Assembly: GCA_947452065.1 (NCBI GenBank) | Contig: CANGBB010000005.1 | Span: 107,334-171,333 of the forward strand | Source of the DNA: Gammaproteobacteria bacterium | Lineage (GTDB): Bacteria > Pseudomonadota > Gammaproteobacteria > Steroidobacterales > Steroidobacteraceae | DNA: 64,000 nt | Direction of reading: 5' to 3' | Shown here: piece by piece, positions 28,266 to 37,286 of the stretch | Layout: each line of letters opens with the position of its first letter | Position numbering within the stretch: the first letter of the stretch is position 1 | Notes under the pieces: model-generated | What the model was told of the DNA's origin: nothing | Seen by the model: only the letters and a program-made list of their open reading frames with translations | The model's database searches: none | Position numbers and translations under genes: made by a program

Positions 28266-29689
28266 ACCAGCGCATGCGCCGCATCAACACCATCCACTTC
28301 GTCGGTATCGGCGGCAGCGGCATGGGCGGCATTGCTGAAGTGTTGCTCAATCTCGGCTATCAGGTGCAGGGCTCGGATCTGAAGCCCAACGCCGTCACTG
28401 ACCATTTGCAGCGCATGGGTGCGCGTATCGCGTTGGGTCATCGCGCCGAAAATGCAGCCGGTGCCGATGTCGTCGTGGTCTCCACAGCCGTGGCATCGGA
28501 CAACCCTGAGGTTGTAGCCGCGCATGAGCACCGTGTACCGGTGGTGCCGCGCGCCGAGATGCTGGGAGAGCTGATGCGCTTCCGCCAGTCCATTGCGGTA
28601 GCGGGTACGCACGGCAAAACCACTACTACCAGCCTAGTAGCCAGCGTGCTAGCCGAAGGCGGCGAAGATCCGACCTTCGTGATCGGGGGACGATTGAAGA
28701 GCGCCGGCACCAATGCCCGACTGGGTGCTGGTCGTTATCTGGTCGCCGAGGCGGATGAGAGCGATGCCTCATTCCTGCGTCTGCAGCCGATGATTGCCAT
28801 CGTTACCAATATCGACAACGATCATCTCGGCACGCATGGCGGCGACTTCGACAAGCTGTGCCAGAGTTTCGTCAGCTTTCTCCATAACCTTCCGTTCTAC
28901 GGTCTGGCCGTGCTGTGTCGGGACGACGAGCATGTGCGCCGCATCGAGCCGCAGGTGGGTCGTCCGATCCTGACTTACGGACTGTCCTCGGATGCCGATG
29001 TGCGCGCCATCGATATCGTGCGTGACGGCCAGCACACACACTTCAAGGTTGTGCGTCCGGGTCAGCCCAAGCCGCTGGAAATCACTCTCAATCTGCCGGG
29101 GCTGCATAACGTGCGCAATGCGCTCGCAGCCATCAGCGTGGCCACGGAGTTGCAGATCGACGACGCGGCCATCGCGCGCGCTCTGGCTGGCTTTCAGGGC
29201 ATAGACCGTCGCATGCAGTTCGTTGCCGATGTGCAGACGCCGACTGGTCGCATCAGCATTGTCGATGATTACGGTCACCATCCCACCGAATTGGCTGCGA
29301 CGATGGATGGCTTGCGCCAGGCTTATCCCGGCCGTCGTCTGGTACTCGCTTTTCAGCCGCACCGCTATACGCGCACCCGTGACCTGCTCGATGACTTTGC
29401 CATCGTGCTGTCCAGTGCTGACGTGTTGTTGGTCACTGAGGTGTACGCCGCTGGCGAGACGCCCATCAAGGGTGCCGACGGGCGTGCCATCTGCCGTGCT
29501 GTGCGCAGCCGCGGCAAGATCGAGCCGGTGTTCGTCGGCCCAGTGGAAGAGCTCGACAAGGTGCTGAAAGACCTGGTGCGCGATGGTGACTTGGTAGTCA
29601 CGATGGGCGCGGGTCACATCGGTGCGATCGCGCACGAACTGCCGGCCCGTCTGACGGGTGCGGTCAATCCCGAGCGGAGGCACCGGTGA
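28262..29689 (+). CDS. murC: UDP-N-acetylmuramate:L-alanine ligase MurC
   Basis: Adds the first amino acid, L-Ala, to UDP-MurNAc. I start at the ATG 28262, which overlaps the murG stop and has GAGGGAAG upstream; a GTG at 28244 would add six residues. The 475-residue protein has [18 protein letters not shown] (N-terminal nucleotide-sugar domain), [13 protein letters not shown] (ATP loop), [12 protein letters not shown] and [13 protein letters not shown] with [12 protein letters not shown] in the C-terminal domain. Coupled to murG and murB. Confidence 0.97.
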   Translation: MNQRMRRINTIHFVGIGGSGMGGIAEVLLNLGYQVQGSDLKPNAVTDHLQRMGARIALGHRAENAAGADVVVVSTAVASDNPEVVAAHEHRVPVVPRAEMLGELMRFRQSIAVAGTHGKTTTTSLVASVLAEGGEDPTFVIGGRLKSAGTNARLGAGRYLVAEADESDASFLRLQPMIAIVTNIDNDHLGTHGGDFDKLCQSFVSFLHNLPFYGLAVLCRDDEHVRRIEPQVGRPILTYGLSSDADVRAIDIVRDGQHTHFKVVRPGQPKPLEITLNLPGLHNVRNALAAISVATELQIDDAAIARALAGFQGIDRRMQFVADVQTPTGRISIVDDYGHHPTELAATMDGLRQAYPGRRLVLAFQPHRYTRTRDLLDDFAIVLSSADVLLVTEVYAAGETPIKGADGRAICRAVRSRGKIEPVFVGPVEELDKVLKDLVRDGDLVVTMGAGHIGAIAHELPARLTGAVNPERRHR

Positions 29690-30585
29690 ACCCGCTGCAG
29701 TCGCATGAATTCAGTGCGCGCATTCAGCGCAACGAGCCGATGTCGCGTCACACCTCATGGCGCGTCGGTGGCCCAGCAGACTACTTTTATGAGCCGCGCG
29801 ATCGCGCTGAGCTCGGTGCCTTCTTGCGTGAGTTGCCGCAGGAAACGTCGGTGTACTGGGTCGGCTTGGGGAGCAACCTACTCGTGCGCGACGGTGGGCT
29901 CCGTGGCGTCGTGATCTCGATGCAGGGCGTCTTCACGCGGCTCGAGCAGCGCGGCCCGACGAGCGTGTATTGCGAATGCAGCGTGCCCTGCACGCGTCTG
30001 GCGCGTCAGGCGACGCAATGGAACATGGCTGAGGGCGAGTTCTTCGCCGGTATTCCCGGCACGCTGGGTGGTGCGCTGGCGATGAATGCCGGTGCCTACG
30101 GTGGCGAGACCTGGAAGCATGTGGTCAGCGTCGAAGTGATCGATCGCAGCGGCGTGTGCCGGGTGCGGTCTGCGGCCGAGTACCAGCCGGGCTATCGTCA
30201 TGTGCAGCGTCCGGCGAACGATGAATGGTTTCTTGCAGCGGAGCTTCAGTTTGGCGTCCAGTCTGATGGTGACCGCGAGCGCGTCCGCCAGCTCAGTGCG
30301 CGGCGCAAGGCCACGCAGCCCCTCGGCGAGTGGAGTTGCGGCTCGGTGTTTACCAATCCACCGGGTGATCATGCCGCGCGACTCATTGAGGCCGCGGGCC
30401 TGAAGGGTTACCGCATCGGCGACGCGGTGGTGTCCACCAAGCACGCGAATTTCATCATCAACGAGCGATCAGCCAGTGCTGCTCAGCTTGAGCAGTTGAT
30501 CCTGCATGTGCAGGCCACTGTCGAGCAGGTGCACGGTGTGAAGCTCATTCCGGAGGTCAGGATTGTGGGAGAGGCGTTGCAATGA
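29686..30585 (+). CDS. murB: UDP-N-acetylenolpyruvoylglucosamine reductase MurB (type II)
   Basis: FAD- and NADPH-dependent reductase that converts the MurA product to UDP-MurNAc. It has 299 residues, beginning at a GTG that overlaps the murC stop. FAD-binding motifs are [16 protein letters not shown] and [41 protein letters not shown] and the catalytic segment [24 protein letters not shown] follow, and PEVRIVGE closes the chain. The short form and the lack of the extra loops of E. coli MurB place it in type II. Confidence 0.97.
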   Translation: MNPLQSHEFSARIQRNEPMSRHTSWRVGGPADYFYEPRDRAELGAFLRELPQETSVYWVGLGSNLLVRDGGLRGVVISMQGVFTRLEQRGPTSVYCECSVPCTRLARQATQWNMAEGEFFAGIPGTLGGALAMNAGAYGGETWKHVVSVEVIDRSGVCRVRSAAEYQPGYRHVQRPANDEWFLAAELQFGVQSDGDRERVRQLSARRKATQPLGEWSCGSVFTNPPGDHAARLIEAAGLKGYRIGDAVVSTKHANFIINERSASAAQLEQLILHVQATVEQVHGVKLIPEVRIVGEALQ

Positions 30586-31547
30586 GACTGCGCTATGACA
30601 GCCGCACGGCGCGCCGTGTGACACAGCCCGAGGACTTCGGTCGCGTAGTGGTGCTGCTGGGCGGCACCTCGAGCGAGCGCGAGATTTCGCTGCTGACGGG
30701 TCATGCAGTGCTGGCTGCCTTGCAGCGTCGCGGCGTGCAGGCCGAGGCTTTTGATCCGGCATCGCGACCGCTCTCCGATCTGCAATCCATGGGCTGCGAG
30801 CGTGTCTGGATCGCGCTGCATGGCCCGGGTGGAGAAGATGGCACATTGCAGGGTGCGCTGGAGTTCATGGGTATTCCGTACACCGGCAGCGGTGTCATGG
30901 GATCCGCCATCGGCATGGATAAATTGCGTACCAAGCGCTTGGCCCAATCGGTAGGTGTGCCCACGGCGGACTTCGTCGTTCTGCGCGGGCCGGATGATCT
31001 GCAGGTGGCCGTCGAGCGACTGGGCCTGCCGCTGATCGTCAAGCCCGCCAGCCAGGGTTCCAGCGTGGGCATGACGCGTGTGACAGAAGCGGGGCAGATG
31101 CACGCTGCTTGGGAAGCGGCCACTCGTCATGAGCGTTTGGCCTTTGCCGAGCCATGGATCACGGGCGGTGAATACACGGTCGCCATCCTGCAGGGTCGTG
31201 CATTGCCGGCGATCCGCATCCAGCCCGCACATGATTTTTACGACTACGAAGCCAAGTATCTGCGCGACGATACGAAGTACCTCTGTCCGTCCGGCTTGCC
31301 GCAGGCTGCCGAGGCGCATCTGGCCACGCTCGCACTCGCAGCGTTCGAAGCCTGTGGCGCGGAGGGCTGGGGACGGGCTGACTTCATGATGGATCGCGCC
31401 GGTCGCCCGCAACTGCTCGAGATCAACACGGTCCCGGGAATGACCGACCACAGTCTGGTGCCCATGGCGGCGCGCGCTGCCGGCATCGGTTTTGATGAGC
31501 TCGTCTGGCAGGTGCTTGAAACAAGCCTTGTGAGGACGCCATGCTGA
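30582..31547 (+). CDS. ddl: D-alanine--D-alanine ligase
   Basis: ATP-grasp enzyme that makes the D-Ala-D-Ala dipeptide used by MurF. It has 321 residues. The N-terminus has [19 protein letters not shown], the central domain [29 protein letters not shown] (split motif), [17 protein letters not shown] and [13 protein letters not shown], and the C-terminus [22 protein letters not shown] with the metal-binding Glu and Asn. It is the DdlB-type copy embedded in the dcw cluster; it overlaps murB by 4 bases and ftsQ by 7. Confidence 0.97.
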   Translation: MRLRYDSRTARRVTQPEDFGRVVVLLGGTSSEREISLLTGHAVLAALQRRGVQAEAFDPASRPLSDLQSMGCERVWIALHGPGGEDGTLQGALEFMGIPYTGSGVMGSAIGMDKLRTKRLAQSVGVPTADFVVLRGPDDLQVAVERLGLPLIVKPASQGSSVGMTRVTEAGQMHAAWEAATRHERLAFAEPWITGGEYTVAILQGRALPAIRIQPAHDFYDYEAKYLRDDTKYLCPSGLPQAAEAHLATLALAAFEACGAEGWGRADFMMDRAGRPQLLEINTVPGMTDHSLVPMAARAAGIGFDELVWQVLETSLVRTPC

Positions 31548-32338
31548 TTGGCCGGCGCAGCAATCGTCGTCGTGATGAGAAGAGCCGTTGGCAGATGCCG
31601 GCTCTGCCATGGCGTCGCATTGGTGTTGCCTTCGCAAGCCTGCTGGTGCTGGGCGTCGCGCTCGGCACGTTGGTGTGGCTGCTCAATCGCCCGATCGAAA
31701 AGGTCACCGTGGCGGGCAGTTTTCAGCGCGTCTCGCCGCTCGACATCGAAAAGCTGGCGCGAGGGCGCGTGGTGGGCGCGGGGCTGGTCAGCGTGAATCT
31801 GTCCGCGGTGCGCAGTGAACTGCGGCAGCTGCCGTGGGTAGACGATGTCAGCGTCGCGCGCCAATGGCCGAGCGGTCTGCTGGTGCAGGTCCGTGAGCAG
31901 ACACCGATTGCCCGCTGGAACGAAACCCAGTTGGTCAATGTGCGTGGACTGCTCTTCACCAGCGAGTCGCGCTTCATTCCCAACGAGTTGCCGCAGCTGC
32001 GCGGGCCGCCGGGAACCGACGGCGAGGTGATCAATCGCTATCAGGCGATGCAGGGGCACATGGCCGAGGTTGGCATGCGCCTGGTATCGCTGGAGCTGGA
32101 CGCGCGCGGTGCGTGGCAGTTCGCGCTCGACAACGGCGTCAGCGTGCGCCTCGGTCGTCGCCAGATCGATGAGCGCGCCCAGCGTTTCATCACATTAGTT
32201 CTGCCTTGGCTGACGGCGCGGGTTGCGAAAGTCGGCTACATCGACATGCGTTACACCAATGGCTTTGCAGTCGGCTGGCGCAGCGGCGCGCAGTTGGCGG
32301 ACAACGCCCCTCGCAAGGACACCACACCGGATGGCTAA
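31541..32338 (+). CDS. ftsQ: Cell division protein FtsQ
   Basis: Bitopic divisome protein that forms FtsQLB and links early and late division proteins. It has 265 residues: a basic cytoplasmic tail (1-27), a membrane helix (about 29-48), a POTRA domain ([22 protein letters not shown], about 51-120, with [30 protein letters not shown]) and the beta domain ([18 protein letters not shown]). The end is Asp/Pro-rich. The TAA overlaps the ftsA ATG. Confidence 0.95.
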   Translation: MLIGRRSNRRRDEKSRWQMPALPWRRIGVAFASLLVLGVALGTLVWLLNRPIEKVTVAGSFQRVSPLDIEKLARGRVVGAGLVSVNLSAVRSELRQLPWVDDVSVARQWPSGLLVQVREQTPIARWNETQLVNVRGLLFTSESRFIPNELPQLRGPPGTDGEVINRYQAMQGHMAEVGMRLVSLELDARGAWQFALDNGVSVRLGRRQIDERAQRFITLVLPWLTARVAKVGYIDMRYTNGFAVGWRSGAQLADNAPRKDTTPDG

Positions 32339-33566
32339 GCGTACAGATCGGAAAATTATTGTTGGGCTCGACATCGGCACCTCGAAGGTCGTGGCGCTGG
32401 TCGGCGAGCAAAGTATCGACGGTAGCATCGAGACCATCGGTTTCGGTTCGCAGCCATCGCGGGGACTCAAAAAGGGCGTGGTGGTCAACATTGAGTCCAC
32501 CGTGCAGTCCATTCAGCGTGCTGTCGAAGAAGCGGAGCTGATGGCCGGTGTGGAAATCAACTCGGTTTACGCCGGAATCGCTGGCAGCCACATTCGCAGC
32601 CTGAATTCACACGGCGTGGTCGCAATCCGTGATCGCGAGGTGTCCCAGCACGATGTTGATCATGTGATCGAAGCGGCCAAGGCCGTCGCCATTCCGGCTG
32701 ACCAGCGCATTCTGCATGTGCTGCCGCAGGAATTCGTCATCGACGGGCAGGAAGGTATTCGCGACCCGATCGGCATGTCGGGTGTGCGTCTGGAAGCGAA
32801 AGTGCACATCGTCACCTGCGCCGACAGTGCCGCGCAGAATATCGTCAAGTGTGTTCAACGCTGCGGGCTGGAAGTCGAGGACATCGTGCTCGAGCAGTTG
32901 GCCTCGAGCTTTGCCTGCCTCACCGATGACGAGCGCGAGCTGGGCGTCTGCATTGTCGATGTCGGCGGCGGCACCACCGACCTTGCCGTTTTCTCGGGCG
33001 GCGCCATCCGGCACACCGCTGTGTTGCCCATCGCAGGTGATCAGGTCACCAACGACATCGCAGTCTCGATGCGCACACCGACTCAGTACGCTGAAGACAT
33101 CAAGCTGCGTCATGCCTGTGCGCTGTCACAGCTGACAAACCCAGACGAAACCATCGAAGTGCCCGGCGTCGGCGATCGGCCGGCGCGCCGGCTGGCGCGC
33201 CAGACGTTGGCCGAAGTCGTCGAGCCGCGTTACGAGGAACTCTTCAACCTGGTGCGCGATGAATTGCGTCGCAGCGGCTTCGAAGAAGTGGTTGCGTCGG
33301 GACTGGTGTTGACCGGTGGTAGTTCGCGCATGGAAGGCGCGATCGAACTGGCCGAAGAGATTTTCCACATGCCGGTGCGGCTGGGACTGCCGCAGGGTGT
33401 GAAGGGGCTGGCCGAAGTGGTGCGCAGCCCGGTGTATTCGACGGCCGTCGGTCTGTTGCTGTACGCCCGCGAGAATTCTGCGCCGCCAACTCGTGCAGCA
33501 GTGCTCGGGTCAGGAGTCAACGGTGCTATTGCCCGCATCAAGGGCTGGTTTCAAGGTGGTTTTTGA
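32331..33566 (+). CDS. ftsA: Cell division protein FtsA
   Basis: Actin-like protein that tethers FtsZ to the membrane and recruits later division proteins. The ATG at 32331 gives 411 residues; the open frame upstream lies inside ftsQ. It has ATP-binding phosphate loops IIVGLDIGTSKVVALVGE and IVDVGGGTTDLAVFSGG, the adenosine motif VLTGGSSRMEGAIELAEE, the 1C domain (about 84-165), and a C-terminal amphipathic membrane-targeting helix (NGAIARIKGWFQGGF). It precedes ftsZ by 43 bases. Confidence 0.97.
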   Translation: MAKRTDRKIIVGLDIGTSKVVALVGEQSIDGSIETIGFGSQPSRGLKKGVVVNIESTVQSIQRAVEEAELMAGVEINSVYAGIAGSHIRSLNSHGVVAIRDREVSQHDVDHVIEAAKAVAIPADQRILHVLPQEFVIDGQEGIRDPIGMSGVRLEAKVHIVTCADSAAQNIVKCVQRCGLEVEDIVLEQLASSFACLTDDERELGVCIVDVGGGTTDLAVFSGGAIRHTAVLPIAGDQVTNDIAVSMRTPTQYAEDIKLRHACALSQLTNPDETIEVPGVGDRPARRLARQTLAEVVEPRYEELFNLVRDELRRSGFEEVVASGLVLTGGSSRMEGAIELAEEIFHMPVRLGLPQGVKGLAEVVRSPVYSTAVGLLLYARENSAPPTRAAVLGSGVNGAIARIKGWFQGGF

Positions 33567-33609
33567 GTTTCGGAAATCGGGTCGACCAATCTAACGGGAG
33601 CTGACAACT

Positions 33610-34791
33610 ATGTTTGAATTAGTGGATGCATACAGCCAAAGTGCCGTGATCAAGGTGCTCGGCGTTGGCGGCGGCGGCGGCAATGCCGTTGCGCATATGA
33701 TGGCCGCAGGCATCGATGGTGTGGATTTCCTCTGCATCAACACCGATGCTCAGGCGCTCAAGTCATCGAAGGTGAAGACCTCGATGCAGATCGGCAGCGG
33801 CATCACCAAGGGTCTTGGTGCGGGCGCCAATCCTGAGGTCGGTCGTCAGGCTGCGATCGAGGATCGCGAACGCATTGTCGAAATGATCAGCGGGTGCGAT
33901 CTGCTGTTCATCACTGCCGGCATGGGCGGTGGTACGGGCACTGGCGCGGCGCCGGTCGTGGCGCAGGTGGCGCGTGAGCTCGGCATCCTCACCGTTGCCG
34001 TGGTGACCAAGCCCTTCAACATGGAAGGCAACAAGCGTTCGCTGGTGGCTGAGCAGGGTCTCGCCGAGCTGTCGAAGCATGTCGATTCGCTGCTCACCAT
34101 CCCCAATCAGAAGTTGCTGACGGTGCTGGGCGCGACCACCTCGCTGCTGGATGCGTTCAAGTCCGCCAATCAGGTGTTGCAGGGTGCGGTGCAGGGCATC
34201 GCCGAACTGATCACACGTCCCGGCCTGATCAACGTCGACTTCGCTGACGTGCGCACGGTCATGAGCGAGACCGGTCTGGCGATGATGGGTAGCGGCTCGG
34301 CGAGCGGTGAGAACCGTGCCCGCTTGGCGGCTGAAGCCGCCGTGGCCTCGCCACTGCTGGAAGACATCAATCTGCAGGGCGCGCGCGGCATCCTCGTGAA
34401 TGTCACCGCCGGCCTGGATCTCGCCATTGGCGAGTTCGAGGAAGTCGGCCGCATCGTCAAGGGATTCGCCTCCGATGACGCCACGGTGGTGGTGGGTACC
34501 GTGATCGATCCTGAAATGAGCAACGAAGTCCGCGTGACCGTCGTGGCCACCGGCCTGAAGGCGAATGCTGAGCAGACCCGCAGTGTTCGCAATGACGCTG
34601 CAGCAACCGCCGCCGCTGCACCGCGCATTAGCGTGGTCAGGCGTCCGGCCCCGGCTGCGCCGGATTACCAGGACCTGGAGCGGCCTGCCGTGATTCGTCG
34701 CCAGGCTGTGGGCGACGGGCTCCGTGTGCCGGATATGCCTTCAGAGGAGATGCTCGATATCCCGGCGTTCCTGCGCCGGCAGGCGGATTGA
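33610..34791 (+). CDS. ftsZ: Cell division protein FtsZ
   Basis: Tubulin-like GTPase that forms the cytokinetic ring. It has 393 residues. The N-terminal [17 protein letters not shown], the tubulin signature GGGTGTG at 106-112, and the T7 synergy loop [20 protein letters not shown] are intact. A Pro/Ala-rich linker (about 320-375) leads to the conserved C-terminal peptide [11 protein letters not shown] that binds FtsA and ZipA. A Shine-Dalgarno GGGAG lies upstream. The last gene of the dcw run. Confidence 0.98.
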   Translation: MFELVDAYSQSAVIKVLGVGGGGGNAVAHMMAAGIDGVDFLCINTDAQALKSSKVKTSMQIGSGITKGLGAGANPEVGRQAAIEDRERIVEMISGCDLLFITAGMGGGTGTGAAPVVAQVARELGILTVAVVTKPFNMEGNKRSLVAEQGLAELSKHVDSLLTIPNQKLLTVLGATTSLLDAFKSANQVLQGAVQGIAELITRPGLINVDFADVRTVMSETGLAMMGSGSASGENRARLAAEAAVASPLLEDINLQGARGILVNVTAGLDLAIGEFEEVGRIVKGFASDDATVVVGTVIDPEMSNEVRVTVVATGLKANAEQTRSVRNDAAATAAAAPRISVVRRPAPAAPDYQDLERPAVIRRQAVGDGLRVPDMPSEEMLDIPAFLRRQAD

Positions 34792-34839
34792 GCCTGACAG
34801 GATCAATGCTCCCGATCTGACCCGAAACTCCGGCTGTGA

Positions 34840-34867
34840 CCACCGCGGCGCCTTGGCGCCGCGGTGG
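34840..34867 (+). repeat. Perfect 13-bp inverted repeat between ftsZ and lpxC
   Basis: The arm CCACCGCGGCGCC (34840-34852) and its exact complement GGCGCCGCGGTGG (34855-34867) are separated by two bases; as RNA it would fold with a slightly larger loop. No T-run follows, so it is not a standard intrinsic terminator. It lies 48 bases after the ftsZ stop and 21 bases before the lpxC ATG. Confidence 0.7.
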
Positions 34868-34888
34868 CGCGGCTGTTAAGGTAACGGG

Positions 34889-35812
34889 ATGGTTGGACAA
34901 CGTACGCTACGCAATTCCCTTCGCGCCTCCGGCGTAGGGCTGCACTCCGGTCGCAAGGTACTGATGACAGTCAGGCCTGCAGCGGCTGATACCGGAATCG
35001 TTTTCGTCCGCACGGACCTCAATCCGCCAATGCAAATCGCGGCGCGTGCCGAACTGGTGGGCGAGACCACGCTCGGAACCACACTGGTCGAGGGCGGCGT
35101 GCGAGTTGCCACCATCGAGCATCTGCTCTCAGCGTTTGCGGGTCTGGGCATCGACAACGCCATCGTGGAGCTTGATGCTCCCGAAGTACCAATCATGGAC
35201 GGCAGCGCGGGACCTTTTGTGTTCCTGCTGCAGTCGGCCGGCATTGAAGAGCTGGCCAAACCAAAGAAATTCATTCGCGTTAAAAAGCCCGTACGTGTCA
35301 CGGACGGTGACAAGTGGGCGCAGTTCGACGTCTTCGAGGGCTTCAAGGTCAACTTCGAGATCGAATTCGACCACCCGCTATTCCGGCGTCACCTGCAGCG
35401 CGCCTCGATGGATTTTTCGACCACAACCTTCCTCCGGGAGATCAGCCGGGCAAGGACTTTCGGTTTCATGCGCGACATCGAAACGCTTCGCGCCCACAAT
35501 CTGGCCTTGGGCGGAACGCTTGATAACGCCATCGTTCTGGACGACAAGGGCGTCATGAATGAGGACGGTCTGCGCTACGAAGACGAGTTCGTGAAGCACA
35601 AGATCCTTGATGCCATCGGCGATCTCTACCTGCTCGGGCACAGCCTGATTGGCGAGTTCTCGGGCCACAAGTCAGGTCACGGTCTCAACAACCGGCTGCT
35701 CCGCACGCTGCTGGCTGATCCCACCGCCTGGGAAGAAGTGGTCTTCGAACGCCCGGAACACGCCCCGATCGCCTATGTGCACGTACCGCCCCTAGCGGTT
35801 GCCAACGGCTGA
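34889..35812 (+). CDS. lpxC: UDP-3-O-acyl-N-acetylglucosamine deacetylase LpxC
   Basis: Zinc enzyme of the committed step of lipid A synthesis. It has 307 residues (E. coli 305) and aligns along its full length. Metal ligands are His78 (TIEHLLSA), His237 and Asp241 ([13 protein letters not shown]); His264 (KSGHGLNN) is the catalytic general acid position, and [12 protein letters not shown] is conserved. In E. coli, FtsH controls LpxC through its C-terminal tail; the tail here ends VPPLAVANG. It converges on dciA. Confidence 0.98.
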   Translation: MVGQRTLRNSLRASGVGLHSGRKVLMTVRPAAADTGIVFVRTDLNPPMQIAARAELVGETTLGTTLVEGGVRVATIEHLLSAFAGLGIDNAIVELDAPEVPIMDGSAGPFVFLLQSAGIEELAKPKKFIRVKKPVRVTDGDKWAQFDVFEGFKVNFEIEFDHPLFRRHLQRASMDFSTTTFLREISRARTFGFMRDIETLRAHNLALGGTLDNAIVLDDKGVMNEDGLRYEDEFVKHKILDAIGDLYLLGHSLIGEFSGHKSGHGLNNRLLRTLLADPTAWEEVVFERPEHAPIAYVHVPPLAVANG

Positions 35813-35845
35813 TCCGCGCGTCGGCCGCTCAATCGGGCGGCGAAC

Positions 35846-36217
35846 TCAGCCCTTGCCCACTCGCAGGGTGATCCGGCCAATATCCGGCCATTGCTTCTGT
35901 AATTCCGGCAGCACCGCGGCCAGCGCATAGCGGAGCCGGCCGCTCCAGACCGCCCCGTCGGCCGTGATCAGCAGCTCGGTCCGCTGCAGGCTGGCCGATC
36001 GGACATGGGGGGCCAGTTCGGGGGGTAAAGCGGCCCGAACATTTTCCATAAGTCTTTGTTTTTCATGATCTTGTCCCGCGCGATCCGCCAGCGCCGGCTG
36101 GCGCTGCAACAGCAGATCAAGCGCCTGTGACACGGGCTTGGCGCCGGCACGGGAGCGGGTGGTGCGCCCCGGCGGGGTTCTGGCCGTTGGCTTGTCACGG
36201 CTGGGCTTGTTCGGCAT
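35846..36217 (-). CDS. dciA: DUF721/DciA-family protein
   Basis: 123-residue protein with a basic, Pro/Arg-rich, probably disordered N-terminus (1-28) and a DUF721-like C-terminal domain (about 55-121: VRAALPPELAPHVRSASLQRTELLI, RLRYALAAVLPELQ, ITLRVG). DUF721 proteins are considered DciA, the ancestral loader of replicative helicase DnaB in bacteria without DnaC. In those relatives the domain is often N-terminal; here it follows the basic stretch. The place between lpxC and the M23 peptidase upstream of secA matches Pseudomonas and Xanthomonas. The start codon is 14 bases from that of the divergent peptidase. Confidence 0.78.
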   Translation of the reverse strand: MPNKPSRDKPTARTPPGRTTRSRAGAKPVSQALDLLLQRQPALADRAGQDHEKQRLMENVRAALPPELAPHVRSASLQRTELLITADGAVWSGRLRYALAAVLPELQKQWPDIGRITLRVGKG

Positions 36218-36231
36218 AGTGGAAGGCTACC

Positions 36232-37143
36232 ATGAACCTGATCTTCGTCACACGTCGCGACGGCAAGGCGCGGCACCTGCATCTTACGCATCCGCTGACC
36301 TTGGCGGTGTGCGTCAGTGTCGTGCTGGTGCTGCTCGGCGGCGTATTCTGGATCGGTTCGTGCGTTGGCGCCGTGCGTGCCGACCGGGCGTGGATTGCTC
36401 GTCTGGCCCCGGACTTCAATGCACAGCAGGCCGGCGCGGAAATGTCCAAGGCCTCGCTGCAGGATCGTGTCGATGCCCTGGCGCTGCGTCTGGGGACGTT
36501 GAGCGCCAACTTGGTGCGTCTCAATGCATTGGGCAAGCGTCTGGCCCAGCTGGCCAATATTAAAAGCAACGAATTCAACTTCGATGCCGACCCGCCGCGA
36601 GGCGGTCCGGAAGAGGCGGGTGCGGGTCGCAGCGCTGATCTGTCGGAAATCGACGGACACCTGTCCGGGCTGCAGCGTCTGGTCGACTTCCGCGGCGCCC
36701 AACTGGCCGCCCTCGAGACCGTCCTGCTTGGCAAGCAGTTGAGCGCCAACATCATGCCGGCCGGTCGCCCTGTCAGCGAGGGCTATGTTTCGTCAGCTTT
36801 CGGCGAGCGAATGGATCCTTTCAACGGTGAAGAAGCCTTTCATAAAGGTGTCGACTTCGCTGCTTCCGCCGGCGCATCGGTGATGGCTGTTGCCACGGGC
36901 GTGGTGACTTGGTCCGGCGTGCGGGACGGCTTCGGTATTCTGGTGGAAGTGGCGCACGGCGATGGTCTGGTGACCCGCTATGCACACAATTCGCGTGCAC
37001 TGGTTAACGCCGGGGATATCGTGCAGCGTGGCCAGCCCATCGCGGTGGTCGGGTCCACGGGGCGTTCCACCGGCACGCACGTCCACTTCGAAGTTCTCAG
37101 GAACTCCGTCGCCGTCAACCCGATGAATTACATTGGGCGTTGA
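36232..37143 (+). CDS. M23-family (LytM-type) metallopeptidase
   Basis: Predicted inner-membrane-anchored peptidoglycan endopeptidase or its inactive regulator-type relative. It has 303 residues: a short cytoplasmic tail, membrane helix (about 21-42), a helical/coiled segment (70-165) and the LytM domain (about 180-300). Zinc ligands His204 and Asp208 (HKGVDF) and His285 (HVHFE), with His251 (YAHNS), are all present, so it should be catalytically competent. Likely an M23 family member of the kind found before secA in Pseudomonas. Divergent from dciA. Confidence 0.92.
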   Translation: MNLIFVTRRDGKARHLHLTHPLTLAVCVSVVLVLLGGVFWIGSCVGAVRADRAWIARLAPDFNAQQAGAEMSKASLQDRVDALALRLGTLSANLVRLNALGKRLAQLANIKSNEFNFDADPPRGGPEEAGAGRSADLSEIDGHLSGLQRLVDFRGAQLAALETVLLGKQLSANIMPAGRPVSEGYVSSAFGERMDPFNGEEAFHKGVDFAASAGASVMAVATGVVTWSGVRDGFGILVEVAHGDGLVTRYAHNSRALVNAGDIVQRGQPIAVVGSTGRSTGTHVHFEVLRNSVAVNPMNYIGR

Positions 37144-37182
37144 GCTTTGCTCACCGCCGCGTGCGGCGAGCCGCTGAATCAT

Positions 37183-37212
37183 TGGCGCGATCCGGCTCGC
37201 CATCCCTACAAT
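37183..37212 (+). promoter_or_regulatory. Predicted secA promoter
   Basis: TTGGCG (37183-37188), an 18-base spacer and TACAAT (37207-37212) lie about 75 bases before the secA start. A small inverted repeat CGCCGC/GCGGCG near 37153-37168 follows the upstream gene, without a T-run. Confidence 0.5.
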
Positions 37213-37286
37213 AAACAGTTTGGGAACCCGCCAGACTGGCTCTAGGTGCCAGATACCGCAGGTTTCCGTATTCATGAGGAGCGGCT

